A DNA stretch of 15,751 bases from Gammaproteobacteria bacterium (lineage in GTDB: Bacteria > Pseudomonadota > Gammaproteobacteria > Steroidobacterales > SZUA-146). Below the pieces are notes generated by a model. It was not told where the DNA came from, made no database searches, and saw nothing but the letters and a program-made list of their open reading frames with translations. Numbering within the stretch: the first letter of the stretch is position 1; each line of letters starts with the position of its first letter. The stretch lies in the NCBI GenBank assembly GCA_003228965.1, contig QIGP01000172.1, positions 1 to 15,751 of the forward strand. The letters run 5' to 3'. A program made the position numbers and the translations under genes. Positions 7,031-15,605 of this stretch are shown in pieces.

Positions 7031-8212
7031 ATGAGCTCAGATCCTGTTGTCATTGTTGGTGCCAAGCGCACTCCAATAGGCGCATTTCAAGGCGCACTTG
7101 GTGGCGCTAGTGCCATCGACCTTGGTGCTGCCGCCAACCGTGCGGCTCTGGCGCAATCAGGTGTCAAAGGCGATGAACTGAGTGAAGTCATCACGGGTTG
7201 TGTATTACCCGCTGGCGTAGGCCAGGCGCCTGCGCGCCAAGCCGCTCTGGCCGCCGACATTCCGAACAGCGTCCCTTGCACTACGGTTAACAAAGTCTGC
7301 GGGTCCGGTATGAAAACCGTCATGATGGGCCACAACGCGCTAGCCGTAGGTGCCGCCGACGTCGTGTTGGCAGGCGGATTTGAATCAATGAGCAATGCGC
7401 CCTACTTGCTGCCAAATGCTCGAAGCGGTTACCGCATGGGTCACCAGCAGACCCTCGACCACATGTTTTACGACGGCCTGCAAAATCCGTACGACGGCAA
7501 AATGATGGGGCACTTTGCGGAAGCCACCTGCGATCGCTACGAGTTCTCTCGCGAACAACAAGACCAGTTTTCGATCGAGTCGGTTGAATGGGCTTTGGCC
7601 GCCATCAAAGAAGGCCGCTTTAGCGACGAAATTACGCCGGTGACCTTCAACGTGCGCCGCAAAGAAGTCACCGTGGACCAGGACGAAGAACCGTTTAACT
7701 GCGACATCGACAAAGTTCCAGGATTGCGCCCTGCGTTTCGTCACGACGGTGGCACCGTAACCGCAGCAAGCTCATCATCTATTTCCGATGGCGCCGCCTC
7801 CCTGGTGCTAGTGCGTGCAAGTACAGCCAAACAACGCGGTCTTGACGTACTGGCAACCGTTAGAGGAGCTACCGGATTTGCGCACGAACCGGAATGGTTT
7901 ACCACAGCACCCTCTTCAGCCATTAAGAACCTGCATGAGCAGCTCGGCTGGAACCCGGAGTCAGTCGACCTGTACGAAATTAACGAAGCGTTTGCGTGCG
8001 TCGCCATGGCGGCCATGCACGACGTAGGCATTAGTCGCGACAAAGTCAACGTAAATGGCGGCGCATGCGCGCTTGGCCACCCCATTGGGGCGACCGGTAG
8101 TCGACTTCTGGTAACGCTCATTTATGCACTGCGCGATCGCGGGCTTAGCCGCGGTGTGGCTTCGCTGTGCATTGGCGGAGGCGAAGCACTCGCCGTTGGC
8201 ATTGAAGTTTGA
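7031..8212 (+). CDS. Acetyl-CoA C-acetyltransferase (thiolase)
   Basis: Biosynthetic-type or ketothiolase family enzyme, interconverting two acetyl-CoA with acetoacetyl-CoA or cleaving a 3-ketoacyl-CoA. All catalytic elements are present in the 393-residue product: nucleophile Cys90 in NKVCGSGMK, the NEAF motif (INEAFACVAM), His350 in GHPIGATGSR, and the acid/base Cys380 in CIGGGEA. These positions match the Zoogloea thiolase (Cys89, His348, Cys378) to within two residues. The start at ATG 7031 has AAGG upstream. It sits between isovaleryl-CoA dehydrogenase and an HSD10-like dehydrogenase, which suggests a role in the last steps of isoleucine or leucine breakdown. A role in polyhydroxybutyrate precursor supply or ketone-body metabolism cannot be excluded. 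Confidence 0.93.
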   Translation: MSSDPVVIVGAKRTPIGAFQGALGGASAIDLGAAANRAALAQSGVKGDELSEVITGCVLPAGVGQAPARQAALAADIPNSVPCTTVNKVCGSGMKTVMMGHNALAVGAADVVLAGGFESMSNAPYLLPNARSGYRMGHQQTLDHMFYDGLQNPYDGKMMGHFAEATCDRYEFSREQQDQFSIESVEWALAAIKEGRFSDEITPVTFNVRRKEVTVDQDEEPFNCDIDKVPGLRPAFRHDGGTVTAASSSSISDGAASLVLVRASTAKQRGLDVLATVRGATGFAHEPEWFTTAPSSAIKNLHEQLGWNPESVDLYEINEAFACVAMAAMHDVGISRDKVNVNGGACALGHPIGATGSRLLVTLIYALRDRGLSRGVASLCIGGGEALAVGIEV

Positions 8213-8338
8213 CCGGTAAAGACTGGCTGATAGAAATCAAGGGCATTTAGTTGGGTAGCGATTGGCGCCATGCGCTCTGATTGTGTATTGCCTTTGCTTC
8301 TGATTTAACGTTTTAACGATACTTTCAAGGAACTCCAC

Positions 8339-9106
8339 ATGATTTTAGAAAGTGCTCGCGCCGTTATTAGCGGTGGCGCATCGGGTCTTGGCTACGCCGT
8401 AGCCGAACAAGTTGTAAACGCTGGCGGCAAAGTGACCCTGCTCGACATTAACAGTGACGCAGGTAATACAGCAGCTTCTACGCTCGGTAGCGCGGCTAAG
8501 TTCGTGCTTAGCGATGTGAGTTCTGAAGACGATGTTGTTGAGGCGGTAAAAGCTGCCGTATCTCACATGGACTCTGTCACGCTCTGTGTAAGCTGCGCAG
8601 GCATTATTGGTGCTGCCATGGCTCTTGGGAAGAAAGGCCCCATGCCCGGAGCCAAGTTCGAACAAGTGCTCAAGGTCAATTTACTGGGCTCTTTCTTGCT
8701 GGCCCGAACCAGCGCAGAAGCGATGGTCGACAACCCGGCCACCGAGAACGGTGAGCGAGGCGTCATTATCAACACGGCGTCGGTCGCTGCGTTTGAAGGT
8801 CAAATCGGACAGTCGGCCTATTCCGCTTCAAAAGGGGGCATTGTAGGCATGACCTTACCTTTGGCGCGGGAATTTGCTCGCTACGGCATTCGTGTAACGA
8901 CCATAGCACCTGGCATTTTTCTTACTCCCATGATGGAAGGACTACCTGAAGAAGTTCAGGACTCGCTCGCCGCACAGGTGCCGTTTCCGAGCCGCTTGGG
9001 CAAGCCCTCCGAGTTCGCCCAAATGGTGGCCAGCATATACGGCAACCCCATGCTCAACGGCGAGACCATTCGTCTGGACGGCGCTCTTCGGATGCAACCC
9101 AAATAG
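8339..9106 (+). CDS. HSD10-like short-chain dehydrogenase (3-hydroxyacyl-CoA dehydrogenase)
   Basis: NAD-dependent short-chain dehydrogenase of 255 residues. It has the cofactor motif SGGASGLG (Gly12, Gly16, Gly18) and Asp36 (LLDIN), which favours NAD over NADP. The catalytic set Ser148, Tyr161 and Lys165 is complete (SAYSASKGG). The blocks GGIVGMTLPLARE, IAPGIFLTPM, VPFPSRLG and the end NGETIRLDGALRMQP strongly resemble human type II 3-hydroxyacyl-CoA dehydrogenase (HSD17B10), which acts on 2-methyl-3-hydroxybutyryl-CoA in isoleucine degradation. The usual Asn before CAG is Ser here (VSCAGI). AAGGAA lies eight bases before ATG 8339. The gene follows the thiolase by 126 bp on the same strand, and their reactions are consecutive (3-hydroxyacyl-CoA to 3-ketoacyl-CoA to thiolysis). 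The exact substrate is inferred. Confidence 0.9.
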   Translation: MILESARAVISGGASGLGYAVAEQVVNAGGKVTLLDINSDAGNTAASTLGSAAKFVLSDVSSEDDVVEAVKAAVSHMDSVTLCVSCAGIIGAAMALGKKGPMPGAKFEQVLKVNLLGSFLLARTSAEAMVDNPATENGERGVIINTASVAAFEGQIGQSAYSASKGGIVGMTLPLAREFARYGIRVTTIAPGIFLTPMMEGLPEEVQDSLAAQVPFPSRLGKPSEFAQMVASIYGNPMLNGETIRLDGALRMQPK

Positions 9107-9130
9107 GGTTTGTTTCACCTAATACCCTTT

Positions 9131-9161
9131 GATCCGTGAATTTTGTACTGTTTCACGGGTC
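9131..9161. other. Perfect hairpin after the HSD10-like gene
   Basis: GATCCGTGAA (9131-9140) pairs with TTCACGGGTC (9152-9161) over ten bases including one G-T pair, with an 11-base loop. It begins 24 bases past the stop codon. No T run follows on either strand, so it is at best a weak terminator or an mRNA 3' end hairpin. A weak promoter candidate, TTGTAC (9143-9148) with 17 bases to GATAAC (9166-9171), overlaps it. Confidence 0.45.
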
Positions 9162-9185
9162 TTACGATAACGAAAGCCTGCTAAT

Positions 9186-9238
9186 GGGCACATCTAACAA
9201 CCTAACTACCGAACTGGTTTTAGGTGTTAGAGCTGCCC
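9186..9238 (+). promoter_or_regulatory. Structured leader or operator upstream of the M16 peptidase pair
   Basis: A nested inverted repeat: GGGCA (9186-9190) pairs with TGCCC (9234-9238), CTAACA and CCTAA (9194-9205, one bulged A) pair with TTAGGTGTTAG (9220-9230), and ACC (9208-9210) pairs with GGT (9216-9218). It ends 22 bases before the ribosome site GGAG (9261-9264). It could fold as a long leader hairpin or serve as a regulator binding site. No T run follows, so it is not a simple attenuator terminator. No known riboswitch family is recognised. Confidence 0.5.
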
Positions 9239-9268
9239 TGTACTGTCTAAACCAATTGCTGGAGACAC

Positions 9269-10684
9269 ATGATGATGCGCGTTGTTACTCTTATACTGCT
9301 CACCGGGCTAATTAACGCCTGCTCTACATCGCCAATTGCAGGATCACCGGGCGAAAAATCATCCGTCGTGGCAGCTGCGCTTACGTTACCGATTCATTAC
9401 ACAACTCTAGACAACGGGCTTCGAGTGGTTGTGTCAGAAGACCATTCAGTCCCTACCGCTACAGTTGCGGTTTACTACAACATCGGCTTTCGCATCGAGC
9501 CCCGTGAGCGAACCGGCTTCGCTCACCTGTTCGAACACATGATGTTCCAGGGTTCAGAAAATCTTGGAAAAATGGAATTCATTAATTTGGTTCAAAGTAA
9601 CGGCGGCGTCCTTAACGGATCAACGCGCTTCGACTACACGAACTACTACGAAGTCGTGCCTGCTAACAAAGTAGAAACCATGCTGTGGGCCGAAGCCGAC
9701 CGTATGAAAGGGCTGGCTATTACCGAAGACAACCTGACTAACCAAAAAGGTGTGGTTAAGAACGAAGTAAAGGTCAACGTCCTCAATCAACCCTACGGTG
9801 GCTTCCCGTGGCTGGACGTACCGGCTTACGCCAACGAAAACTGGTACAACAACCACAATTTCTACGGCGACCTTGAAGACCTTGACGCCGCCACAGTTGA
9901 AGACGTGCAAGACTTCTTCAAGACGTACTACGCGCCCAATAACGCCGTAGTTGTCGTCGTTGGCGCTGTCGAAACCGATGAAGTGATGAACATGATTACA
10001 CGTCACTTTGGAGACATTGAACCTTCCGTGTTACCTCCACCGGTGGATATTTCAGAGCCACGTCAGGAAGAAGAAAAACGCGTAGTCAAAGTTTATCCAA
10101 AGGCACCCCAACCTGCCCTTGCCGTGTCCTACCACATGCCACAACGCAACTCGCCTGAATACTATGCAATGGGCATCATTACCGAGATACTCTTGTCCGG
10201 TAAGGACAGCCGCTTTTATAAAAAACTGGTCAAGGAAGCTGGCATCACATCATCAGTGAGTGGAGGCGTCAATCTGATTGGCAATATGTACAACTACAAC
10301 GGCCCAATGAACTGGCACATGTCCCTAATTCACGACCCCAAAGTAACCGCCGATGACATCATGGTTATGGTTGACGAAGTCATTGAAGACTTGCGCAACA
10401 GGAGAGTGTCACGCGACGACATTGAGCTTGCACGAACGCAAATGCGCTCCGGTTTTTACGACATGCTCGGAAGCCCCACCAAGTTCGGTGTCGTGGACCT
10501 ACTCGCGTGCTTTACGTTATTCGACGACGATCCAGGACGAATAAACCGACTCGAACAGGAATTTGATTCCGTGACGCCAGAACTCATACAGCGCACGGCG
10601 CAAGAATATTTACGCCCCACAAATCGCCTGGTACTGGAAGTGACCAACGGCAAAGATCAAACCGAACAAGGAGCAGCACAATGA
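9269..10684 (+). CDS. M16 family zinc metallopeptidase, active subunit, predicted lipoprotein
   Basis: Zinc peptidase of the pitrilysin (M16B) type, 471 residues, exported and lipid-anchored. The inverted zinc motif HxxEH is intact as HLFEH (86-90), and the third ligand is Glu166 (KNEVKVN), 76 residues later as usual. The N-terminus is a lipoprotein signal ending LINAC (Cys18) followed by Ser-Thr, so the peptidase probably works in the periplasm. The C-terminal half has the second M16 domain (ILLSGKDSRFYKKL) but lacks the tyrosine of the R/Y substrate-binding pair. The gene overlaps the next M16 gene by four bases (ATGA), which implies coupled translation and a heterodimer. GGAG stands four bases before ATG 9269 and seven before ATG 9272, so the true start may be the second Met. 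The substrate is unknown; small peptides are typical. Confidence 0.92.
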   Translation: MMMRVVTLILLTGLINACSTSPIAGSPGEKSSVVAAALTLPIHYTTLDNGLRVVVSEDHSVPTATVAVYYNIGFRIEPRERTGFAHLFEHMMFQGSENLGKMEFINLVQSNGGVLNGSTRFDYTNYYEVVPANKVETMLWAEADRMKGLAITEDNLTNQKGVVKNEVKVNVLNQPYGGFPWLDVPAYANENWYNNHNFYGDLEDLDAATVEDVQDFFKTYYAPNNAVVVVVGAVETDEVMNMITRHFGDIEPSVLPPPVDISEPRQEEEKRVVKVYPKAPQPALAVSYHMPQRNSPEYYAMGIITEILLSGKDSRFYKKLVKEAGITSSVSGGVNLIGNMYNYNGPMNWHMSLIHDPKVTADDIMVMVDEVIEDLRNRRVSRDDIELARTQMRSGFYDMLGSPTKFGVVDLLACFTLFDDDPGRINRLEQEFDSVTPELIQRTAQEYLRPTNRLVLEVTNGKDQTEQGAAQ

Positions 10685-12084
10685 AATCGTTTCTGTTAGG
10701 CACCTTACTAACCATTGGTCTTGTTACCACTGAAGCCGTCGCTCCCGTTGCTTACGCCAAGGAGCTGCCGCCCGCAGGCGGGCCGGCACTTGACTTCAAT
10801 CTTCCGGCGATTGAACGCATTACCCTGGACAACGGGCTTAAAGTGACGTTAGTGCCGTTTGGCAAAATACCCAAGACCGTTGTGCGCGTTGATATACGCA
10901 CAGGCAACCTTAACGAAGGCGACAACGTCTGGCTGGCCGATCTGACCACTGAGCTTATGAAAGAAGGCACGTCTGTGCGTTCGGCTGAACTCATTGCCAA
11001 ACAAACAGCGCGCATGGGCGGGGCACTTTCGATTTCGACCGGGCTCGACCAAACGTATCTTGGAATGTCGGTACTTTCTGAATTTGCCAGCGACGCCATT
11101 GGCCTGGCCGCCGAGTCGTTACGAGATCCTGCGTTTCCCGCCGACCAACTTGAGCGACTGCGCTCCTCACTTGAACGAAACCGAACGCTGGCCATGAGTC
11201 GCCCACAGGCCATTGCGTCCTCAGCCTTCACAGAGCTTATGTACCCTGACCACCCGTACGGAAGGGCCTACCCGACCGAAGAGCTATTGGCCGGCTACAC
11301 GCTAGAGCAAGTGAAAGACTACTATCACACTAACTTCGGCGCGCAGCGCAGCCATATCATGGTGGGCGGCCAGTTTGATCGTGATGAAGTACTGACAACC
11401 ATCAAACGCAATTTTGGCGATTGGGCGCGAGGACCGGCTCCGATTAATTTCCCGCCAAGGGTCAATAGCAGCCTGCGCCTTAAACTGATCGACCGGCCTG
11501 GCGCCCCTCAGTCCACTGTGATAATCGGACTACCGGTACCGGATGTGGCCGCGCCAGAATTCAGGACGTTTGGCCAGATGCAAACGCTGTTGGGCGGCTA
11601 CTTTTCGTCGCGCATCACCGCCAACCTCCGCGAAGACAAAGGCTACACTTACTCTCCAAGAAGCGGCGTTAGCTCAAACTACCGCACCGCTCACTGGACC
11701 CAGTCAGCGGACATCACTACCGAGCATACCGGCGACGCGATCAACGAAATCTTTGCAGAAATCCGTCTTATGCAAAATGAACTCCCCTTAAAAGCTGAGG
11801 TAGAGCGCACTCAGAACTACCAAACCGGCACATTTGTCTTGTCACATGCGACGCCTGGTGGTCTTTTGGCGCGTATTTCTCACATGAGCTTGCACGGACT
11901 GCCCACCAATTACCTGGACAGTTATCTGTCTCATCTGAACTCGATAAAGGCTTCACAGTACCAGGAAATGGCTAAAAAACATCTGCTTACGGACCAGATG
12001 ACTGTGGTCATTGTGGGTGACCTGGACACCGTGATGCCGCAACTGGATAACGTGCCTGCACTCGCCGGAGCCACCCGACTGTAG
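10681..12084 (+). CDS. M16 family peptidase-like protein, catalytically inactive partner subunit
   Basis: M16-fold protein of 467 residues that has lost the zinc site: where HxxEH should stand it reads DLTTE (87-91, in LADLTTELMKEGT). The rest of the fold is kept, including the N-terminal block ITLDNGLKVTLVP and the second-domain motif SSRITANLREDKGYTYS. That motif supplies the Arg and Tyr pair that holds substrate in two-subunit M16B enzymes. The N-terminus is a Sec signal peptide with a likely cut after AYA26, so the protein is periplasmic. The start codon overlaps the stop of the active subunit (ATGA). An active lipoprotein plus an inactive soluble partner fits the heterodimer described for the Sphingomonas M16B pair. 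Alone it should not be a peptidase. Confidence 0.92.
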   Translation: MKSFLLGTLLTIGLVTTEAVAPVAYAKELPPAGGPALDFNLPAIERITLDNGLKVTLVPFGKIPKTVVRVDIRTGNLNEGDNVWLADLTTELMKEGTSVRSAELIAKQTARMGGALSISTGLDQTYLGMSVLSEFASDAIGLAAESLRDPAFPADQLERLRSSLERNRTLAMSRPQAIASSAFTELMYPDHPYGRAYPTEELLAGYTLEQVKDYYHTNFGAQRSHIMVGGQFDRDEVLTTIKRNFGDWARGPAPINFPPRVNSSLRLKLIDRPGAPQSTVIIGLPVPDVAAPEFRTFGQMQTLLGGYFSSRITANLREDKGYTYSPRSGVSSNYRTAHWTQSADITTEHTGDAINEIFAEIRLMQNELPLKAEVERTQNYQTGTFVLSHATPGGLLARISHMSLHGLPTNYLDSYLSHLNSIKASQYQEMAKKHLLTDQMTVVIVGDLDTVMPQLDNVPALAGATRL

Positions 12085-12103
12085 GAAGCGCCGAACACCA
12101 AAG

Positions 12104-12131
12104 TTGCCTCTATTTTCGGCCCCTCTATAAT
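12104..12131 (+). promoter_or_regulatory. Sigma70-type promoter of the ETF operon
   Basis: TTGCCT (12104-12109) is followed after 16 bases by a perfect TATAAT (12126-12131). It starts 20 bases after the M16 pair ends and predicts a leader of about 65-70 bases before the ETF-QO start. This is the best promoter match in the window. Confidence 0.6.
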
Positions 12132-12163
12132 GAGTCGGTGAATAATGGCGCAGTACAGCATTC

Positions 12164-12186
12164 GCCGCCCTGGATCGGGAGGCGGC
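12164..12186 (+). other. GC-rich leader hairpin before the ETF-QO ribosome site
   Basis: GCCGCC (12164-12169) pairs with GGCGGC (12181-12186) around an 11-base loop, ending four bases before the ribosome site AGAGGT (12191-12196). It could affect translation starts, but it is short and may be chance in a GC-rich stretch. Confidence 0.35.
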
Positions 12187-12205
12187 CTACAGAGGTAAAA
12201 CCAGA

Positions 12206-13804
12206 GTGATTGAACGTGATGTCATGGAATACGACCTTGTGGTCGTCGGTGCGGGCCCTGCAGGACTAGCTACGGCAATACGTTATAAACAGCTGAATCC
12301 GGAGGATTCGGTCTGCATTTTGGAAAAGGCCTCTGAAATTGGCGCCCAGATACTATCCGGTGCGGTCATGGAACCCAAACTCCTCGACACGCTGTTGCCA
12401 GAATGGCGGGACAACAAACCGGCCATTTGCGTAGAAGCCCGGAAAGACCGTTTTGCTTACTTGACCAAAAACAAATCGATCAGGTTACCCACGCCTCCCC
12501 AGCAAAAGAACCACGGTAACTTTATTGTTTCCCTGGGATCTTTGTGTCACTGGATGGGCACCAAAGCCGAAGAACTCGAAATCGACGTGTTTCCAGGTTT
12601 CTCGGCTGCTGATGCGTTATTTAACGAGCAGAACGAAGTCATCGGCGTACGCTGCGGTGACATGGGCGTTGCCAAAGACGGCACCGAAGGGCCAGGCTAT
12701 GCACCCGGCGTCGATATCCACGCCAAATTCACCGTGCTCAGCGAGGGTTGTCGCGGCAGCATTTCAAAGCAGCTAATCAAAAAATACGCTCTCGATGCAG
12801 GTAAATCCCCACAAACCTATGGACTTGGCTTCAAAGAGCTATGGCAGCTGCCTGCAGGGCGCACCACAGCCGGGAACATCCAACACACCATTGGCTGGCC
12901 GTTAGACTCAGCGACCTACGGCGGCAGCTACATGTACCAACTAGACCAGGACCGCCTGTCTATTGGTTTTGTCACTGGCCTGGATTACGCCGACCCTGAC
13001 TTTAGTCCGTTTGAAGCCTTCCAACAGTTCAAACACCATCCCCAAATCAAAGCCCTGCTTGACGGTGGCGAAATTCTTTCTTCCGGTGCGCGCACCATCA
13101 TCGAAGGCGGCTTGCAGTCGTTGCCCAAGCAAGACATGCCAGGTGCGCTGCTTGTGGGTGACTCGGCCGGCACCATTAACGTGGTAAAGATTAAAGGCAT
13201 TCACATGGCAATGGGTTCAGGCGTACTCGCGGCCGAACACTTGAGTGAAACCAAAACGACCGAAGGCTACGACGCGAAATGGCGCGCCTCTAACCTAAAC
13301 ACCGAACTGCATAAAATTCGCAACATTCGTCCTGGCTTCACCAAGGGCCTGTGGCGCGGCCTGATAACCGCTGCCATCGAAACCGTTACGTTTGGCAAGC
13401 TGCCGCGCACATTGGAAAATCATTCGGACCACGACTCGCTCAACAAACTTGATGGTTACCAGTCTCCGGACTACAAGTGGGTCGACCGTGACCTACCACC
13501 TCGTGATCGTCTGGCATCGGTCTATTTTGCGTCGAACGAACACGACGAAGACCAGCCAATTCACTTAAAAGTCACCGACACAGATTTGTGCGTGACCAAA
13601 TGCACAGAAGAATACGGCAACCCGTGCACACGTTTTTGCCCGGCAGGCGTTTACGAAATTGTGGAAGAGGAAGGCAACAAGCGCCTTCAAATCAATTCAG
13701 CCAATTGCGTGCACTGCAAAGCGTGCGATATTAAAGATCCGTACCAACAGATAAACTGGGTCACTCCTGAAGGTGGCTCAGGGCCTAATTACCAAAACTT
13801 GTAG
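12206..13804 (+). CDS. etfD: Electron transfer flavoprotein-ubiquinone oxidoreductase
   Basis: Inner-membrane-associated iron-sulfur flavoprotein (ETF-QO) that takes electrons from reduced EtfAB and reduces ubiquinone. The 532-residue product has the FAD Rossmann motif GAGPAG (15-20) with Glu40 at the end of the second strand (CILEKA). It also has EIGAQILSGAV typical of the family, a central block VGDSAGTINVVKIKGIHMA and a C-terminal 4Fe-4S region. Cys478 with Cys501, Cys504 and Cys507 (NCVHCKAC) are the likely cluster ligands. It is slightly shorter than common bacterial forms of about 545 residues. The start is GTG at 12206, supported by AGAGGT nine bases upstream. ATG 12224 is the alternative, but it has no ribosome site. 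etfB follows after 51 bp, so all three ETF parts form one unit. Confidence 0.95.
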   Translation: MIERDVMEYDLVVVGAGPAGLATAIRYKQLNPEDSVCILEKASEIGAQILSGAVMEPKLLDTLLPEWRDNKPAICVEARKDRFAYLTKNKSIRLPTPPQQKNHGNFIVSLGSLCHWMGTKAEELEIDVFPGFSAADALFNEQNEVIGVRCGDMGVAKDGTEGPGYAPGVDIHAKFTVLSEGCRGSISKQLIKKYALDAGKSPQTYGLGFKELWQLPAGRTTAGNIQHTIGWPLDSATYGGSYMYQLDQDRLSIGFVTGLDYADPDFSPFEAFQQFKHHPQIKALLDGGEILSSGARTIIEGGLQSLPKQDMPGALLVGDSAGTINVVKIKGIHMAMGSGVLAAEHLSETKTTEGYDAKWRASNLNTELHKIRNIRPGFTKGLWRGLITAAIETVTFGKLPRTLENHSDHDSLNKLDGYQSPDYKWVDRDLPPRDRLASVYFASNEHDEDQPIHLKVTDTDLCVTKCTEEYGNPCTRFCPAGVYEIVEEEGNKRLQINSANCVHCKACDIKDPYQQINWVTPEGGSGPNYQNL

Positions 13805-13855
13805 GCTCGCGAGCTTAGCTAAACCACCGTTCAAGAAGATTTACTGGAGAAAAGC

Positions 13856-14602
13856 ATGAAAATTATTGCCTGCATTAAACGGGTGATTGACTACAACGTA
13901 CGCGTTCAAATCAATCGCGAAGGCAATGGTGTCGTAACCGACGGCGTCAAAATGAGCATGAACCCCTTCGATGAAATTGCGATTGAAGAAGGCCTGCGCC
14001 TGAAAGAAAAAGGCATTGCTGACGAGCTAATCGTTGTGTCTATCGGTGGGAGTGACTCGCAGCAGCAACTGCGCACAGCTCTTGCCATGGGCGCTGATCG
14101 AGCCATTCTGATTGAAAATACAGACGACCTCGTCCCCCTTGGCGCCGCCAAGCTGCTGCTGAAAGTGATTGAGAAGGAACAGCCCGGTCTTGTCATTCTG
14201 GGCAAACAGGCCATTGACGACGACCGCAATCAAACCGGCCAAATGCTGGCCGCGCTTTGGAACCGTCCCCAAGCGACCTTTGCTTCTGAAATTGTCGTAG
14301 AAGGTGATACTGCTACGGTGACACGCGAAGTCGACGCGGGCATGGAAACCATTGAAATCGATTTACCTGCCGTCATTACGACCGACCTTCGCCTCAATGA
14401 GCCGCGCTTTGTAAAAATGCCGGACATCATGAAAGCGAAGAAGAAACCTCTTGACGTTATTGCCGCTGATAGCCTCGGGGCTGACAGTGCGCCGGCGGTC
14501 GGAACCAGTGATTACTCTCCACCGCCTACGCGCGAATCCGGCGTCATTGTCGAATCTGTCGACGACCTTGTTAACGCACTTAAAGCACGAGGACTGGTTT
14601 AA
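13856..14602 (+). CDS. etfB: Electron transfer flavoprotein beta subunit
   Basis: Beta subunit of the soluble ETF heterodimer, which binds AMP and docks to acyl-CoA dehydrogenases. The 248-residue length and start (MKIIACIKRVIDYNVRVQ) are typical. The family blocks NPFDEIAIEEGLRLKEKG, LGKQAIDDDRNQTGQM and the recognition loop LNEPRFVKMPDIMKAKKKP are present. In that loop human ETF uses Leu195 as the anchor that enters the partner dehydrogenase; here the same place seems to be Met188, a conservative change. GGAG precedes ATG 13856. A ten-base palindrome GCTCGCGAGC at 13805-13814 sits in the 51 bp gap after ETF-QO. The stop overlaps the etfA start by one base (TAATG), so the two subunits are probably made in step. 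Confidence 0.96.
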   Translation: MKIIACIKRVIDYNVRVQINREGNGVVTDGVKMSMNPFDEIAIEEGLRLKEKGIADELIVVSIGGSDSQQQLRTALAMGADRAILIENTDDLVPLGAAKLLLKVIEKEQPGLVILGKQAIDDDRNQTGQMLAALWNRPQATFASEIVVEGDTATVTREVDAGMETIEIDLPAVITTDLRLNEPRFVKMPDIMKAKKKPLDVIAADSLGADSAPAVGTSDYSPPPTRESGVIVESVDDLVNALKARGLV

Positions 14603-15543
14603 TGAGCACAGCATTAGTAATTGCCGAACACGATGGCACAGAACTTAATCAAGCCACAGCTCGCACGCTGACAGGCGTCGCGCCCCTGGGTGCTGCCGAT
14701 ATCGCAGTCCTTGCCAAAGGCGGCGCCGATGTGTGCGCTCAAGCCGCCGCACTTGCAGGGGTAGGTAAAGTACTGCACGTCGACAACGAAGCCTCGGAAC
14801 ACCAACTCGCGGCTGCTCTTGCTCCGCAAATTGCAGAGCTGGCCGCAAGCTACGCCGTTATCGCCTTTCCTTCAACGACGTTTGGTAAGGACCTCGCGCC
14901 AAGAGTTGCAGCCCTTCTTGACGTACACCAGGTCAGCGACGTGATGGACGTGATTGATGCGAAGAACTTTCAGCGACCTATTTACGCGGGCAACGTCATT
15001 GTCAAAGAAAATACCGACGGATACGACAAAGCCGTACTAACCATTCGCTCAGCTTCGTTTCAGGCCGCTGTTAACGGTGACAGCGCAGCTCCTGTCGAGG
15101 CGGTATCGGTTAGCGCCGAAATTCCTGGGCACACCCGCTTTAAGTCTCTTAAGGCACAGAAATCCGAACGACCCGATCTGCAAAGCGCCGCCTGGGTAGT
15201 CTCCGGTGGACGTGGCGTCGGCTCAAAGGAGAAGTTCAGCATCATCTACACACTTGCCGACAAACTTGGCGCAGGCTGTGGTGCATCACGCGCCGCCGTC
15301 GACGCGGGTTATTGCCCTAACGATATGCAGGTAGGTCAAACCGGTAAAATCATTGCTCCCGACGTGTACTTTGCATTAGGAATTTCCGGAGCCATCCAGC
15401 ACATTACGGGTATCAAAGACGCCGGCACCATTGTTGCGATCAACAAAGATAGCGAAGCACCTATTTTTGAAGTCGCCGATATCGGCATGGTCGGAGATCT
15501 GTTTGAAATCGCGCCGAAACTGGGTGAAGCGCTGCAAAAATAA
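14602..15543 (+). CDS. etfA: Electron transfer flavoprotein alpha subunit
   Basis: Alpha subunit of ETF, which carries most of the FAD site. The 313-residue product has an N-terminal domain of about 190 residues and the conserved C-terminal FAD domain: [12 protein letters not shown] (Arg204), [19 protein letters not shown] (Ser229, Arg230), [22 protein letters not shown] (part; Thr247 and His267). These four positions correspond to human Arg223, Ser248/Arg249, Thr266 and His286 with a constant offset of 19. The start ATG shares one base with the etfB stop. With etfB and ETF-QO in the same unit and an isovaleryl-CoA dehydrogenase nearby, it is a housekeeping electron-transfer ETF rather than a nitrogen-fixation FixAB type. 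Confidence 0.96.
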   Translation: MSTALVIAEHDGTELNQATARTLTGVAPLGAADIAVLAKGGADVCAQAAALAGVGKVLHVDNEASEHQLAAALAPQIAELAASYAVIAFPSTTFGKDLAPRVAALLDVHQVSDVMDVIDAKNFQRPIYAGNVIVKENTDGYDKAVLTIRSASFQAAVNGDSAAPVEAVSVSAEIPGHTRFKSLKAQKSERPDLQSAAWVVSGGRGVGSKEKFSIIYTLADKLGAGCGASRAAVDAGYCPNDMQVGQTGKIIAPDVYFALGISGAIQHITGIKDAGTIVAINKDSEAPIFEVADIGMVGDLFEIAPKLGEALQK

Positions 15544-15552
15544 GCGCTGCCC

Positions 15553-15585
15553 ACTGTCCATCGCAATTTTCAAACGACGGACAGT
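15553..15585 (+). other. Hairpin just after etfA
   Basis: ACTGTCC-A-TCG (15553-15563) pairs with CGA-C-GGACAGT (15575-15585), ten pairs with one mismatch and an 11-base loop, starting ten bases after the stop. No T run follows. It may protect the 3' end of the mRNA ahead of the true terminator downstream. Confidence 0.5.
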
Positions 15586-15605
15586 CTCGGTTCGCGCAGT
15601 AGTTC

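Noticed and set aside
7385..7744. Minus-strand open frame of 119 codons
   Set aside because: It is fully antisense to the strongly supported thiolase gene.
9131..9161. Rho-independent terminator after the HSD10-like gene
   Set aside because: The stem is good, but no T run follows on either strand; it is kept only as a hairpin.
13805..13814. Palindrome GCTCGCGAGC as an operator between ETF-QO and etfB
   Set aside because: It is only ten bases, in the middle of an evident operon, with no promoter nearby; chance is likely.
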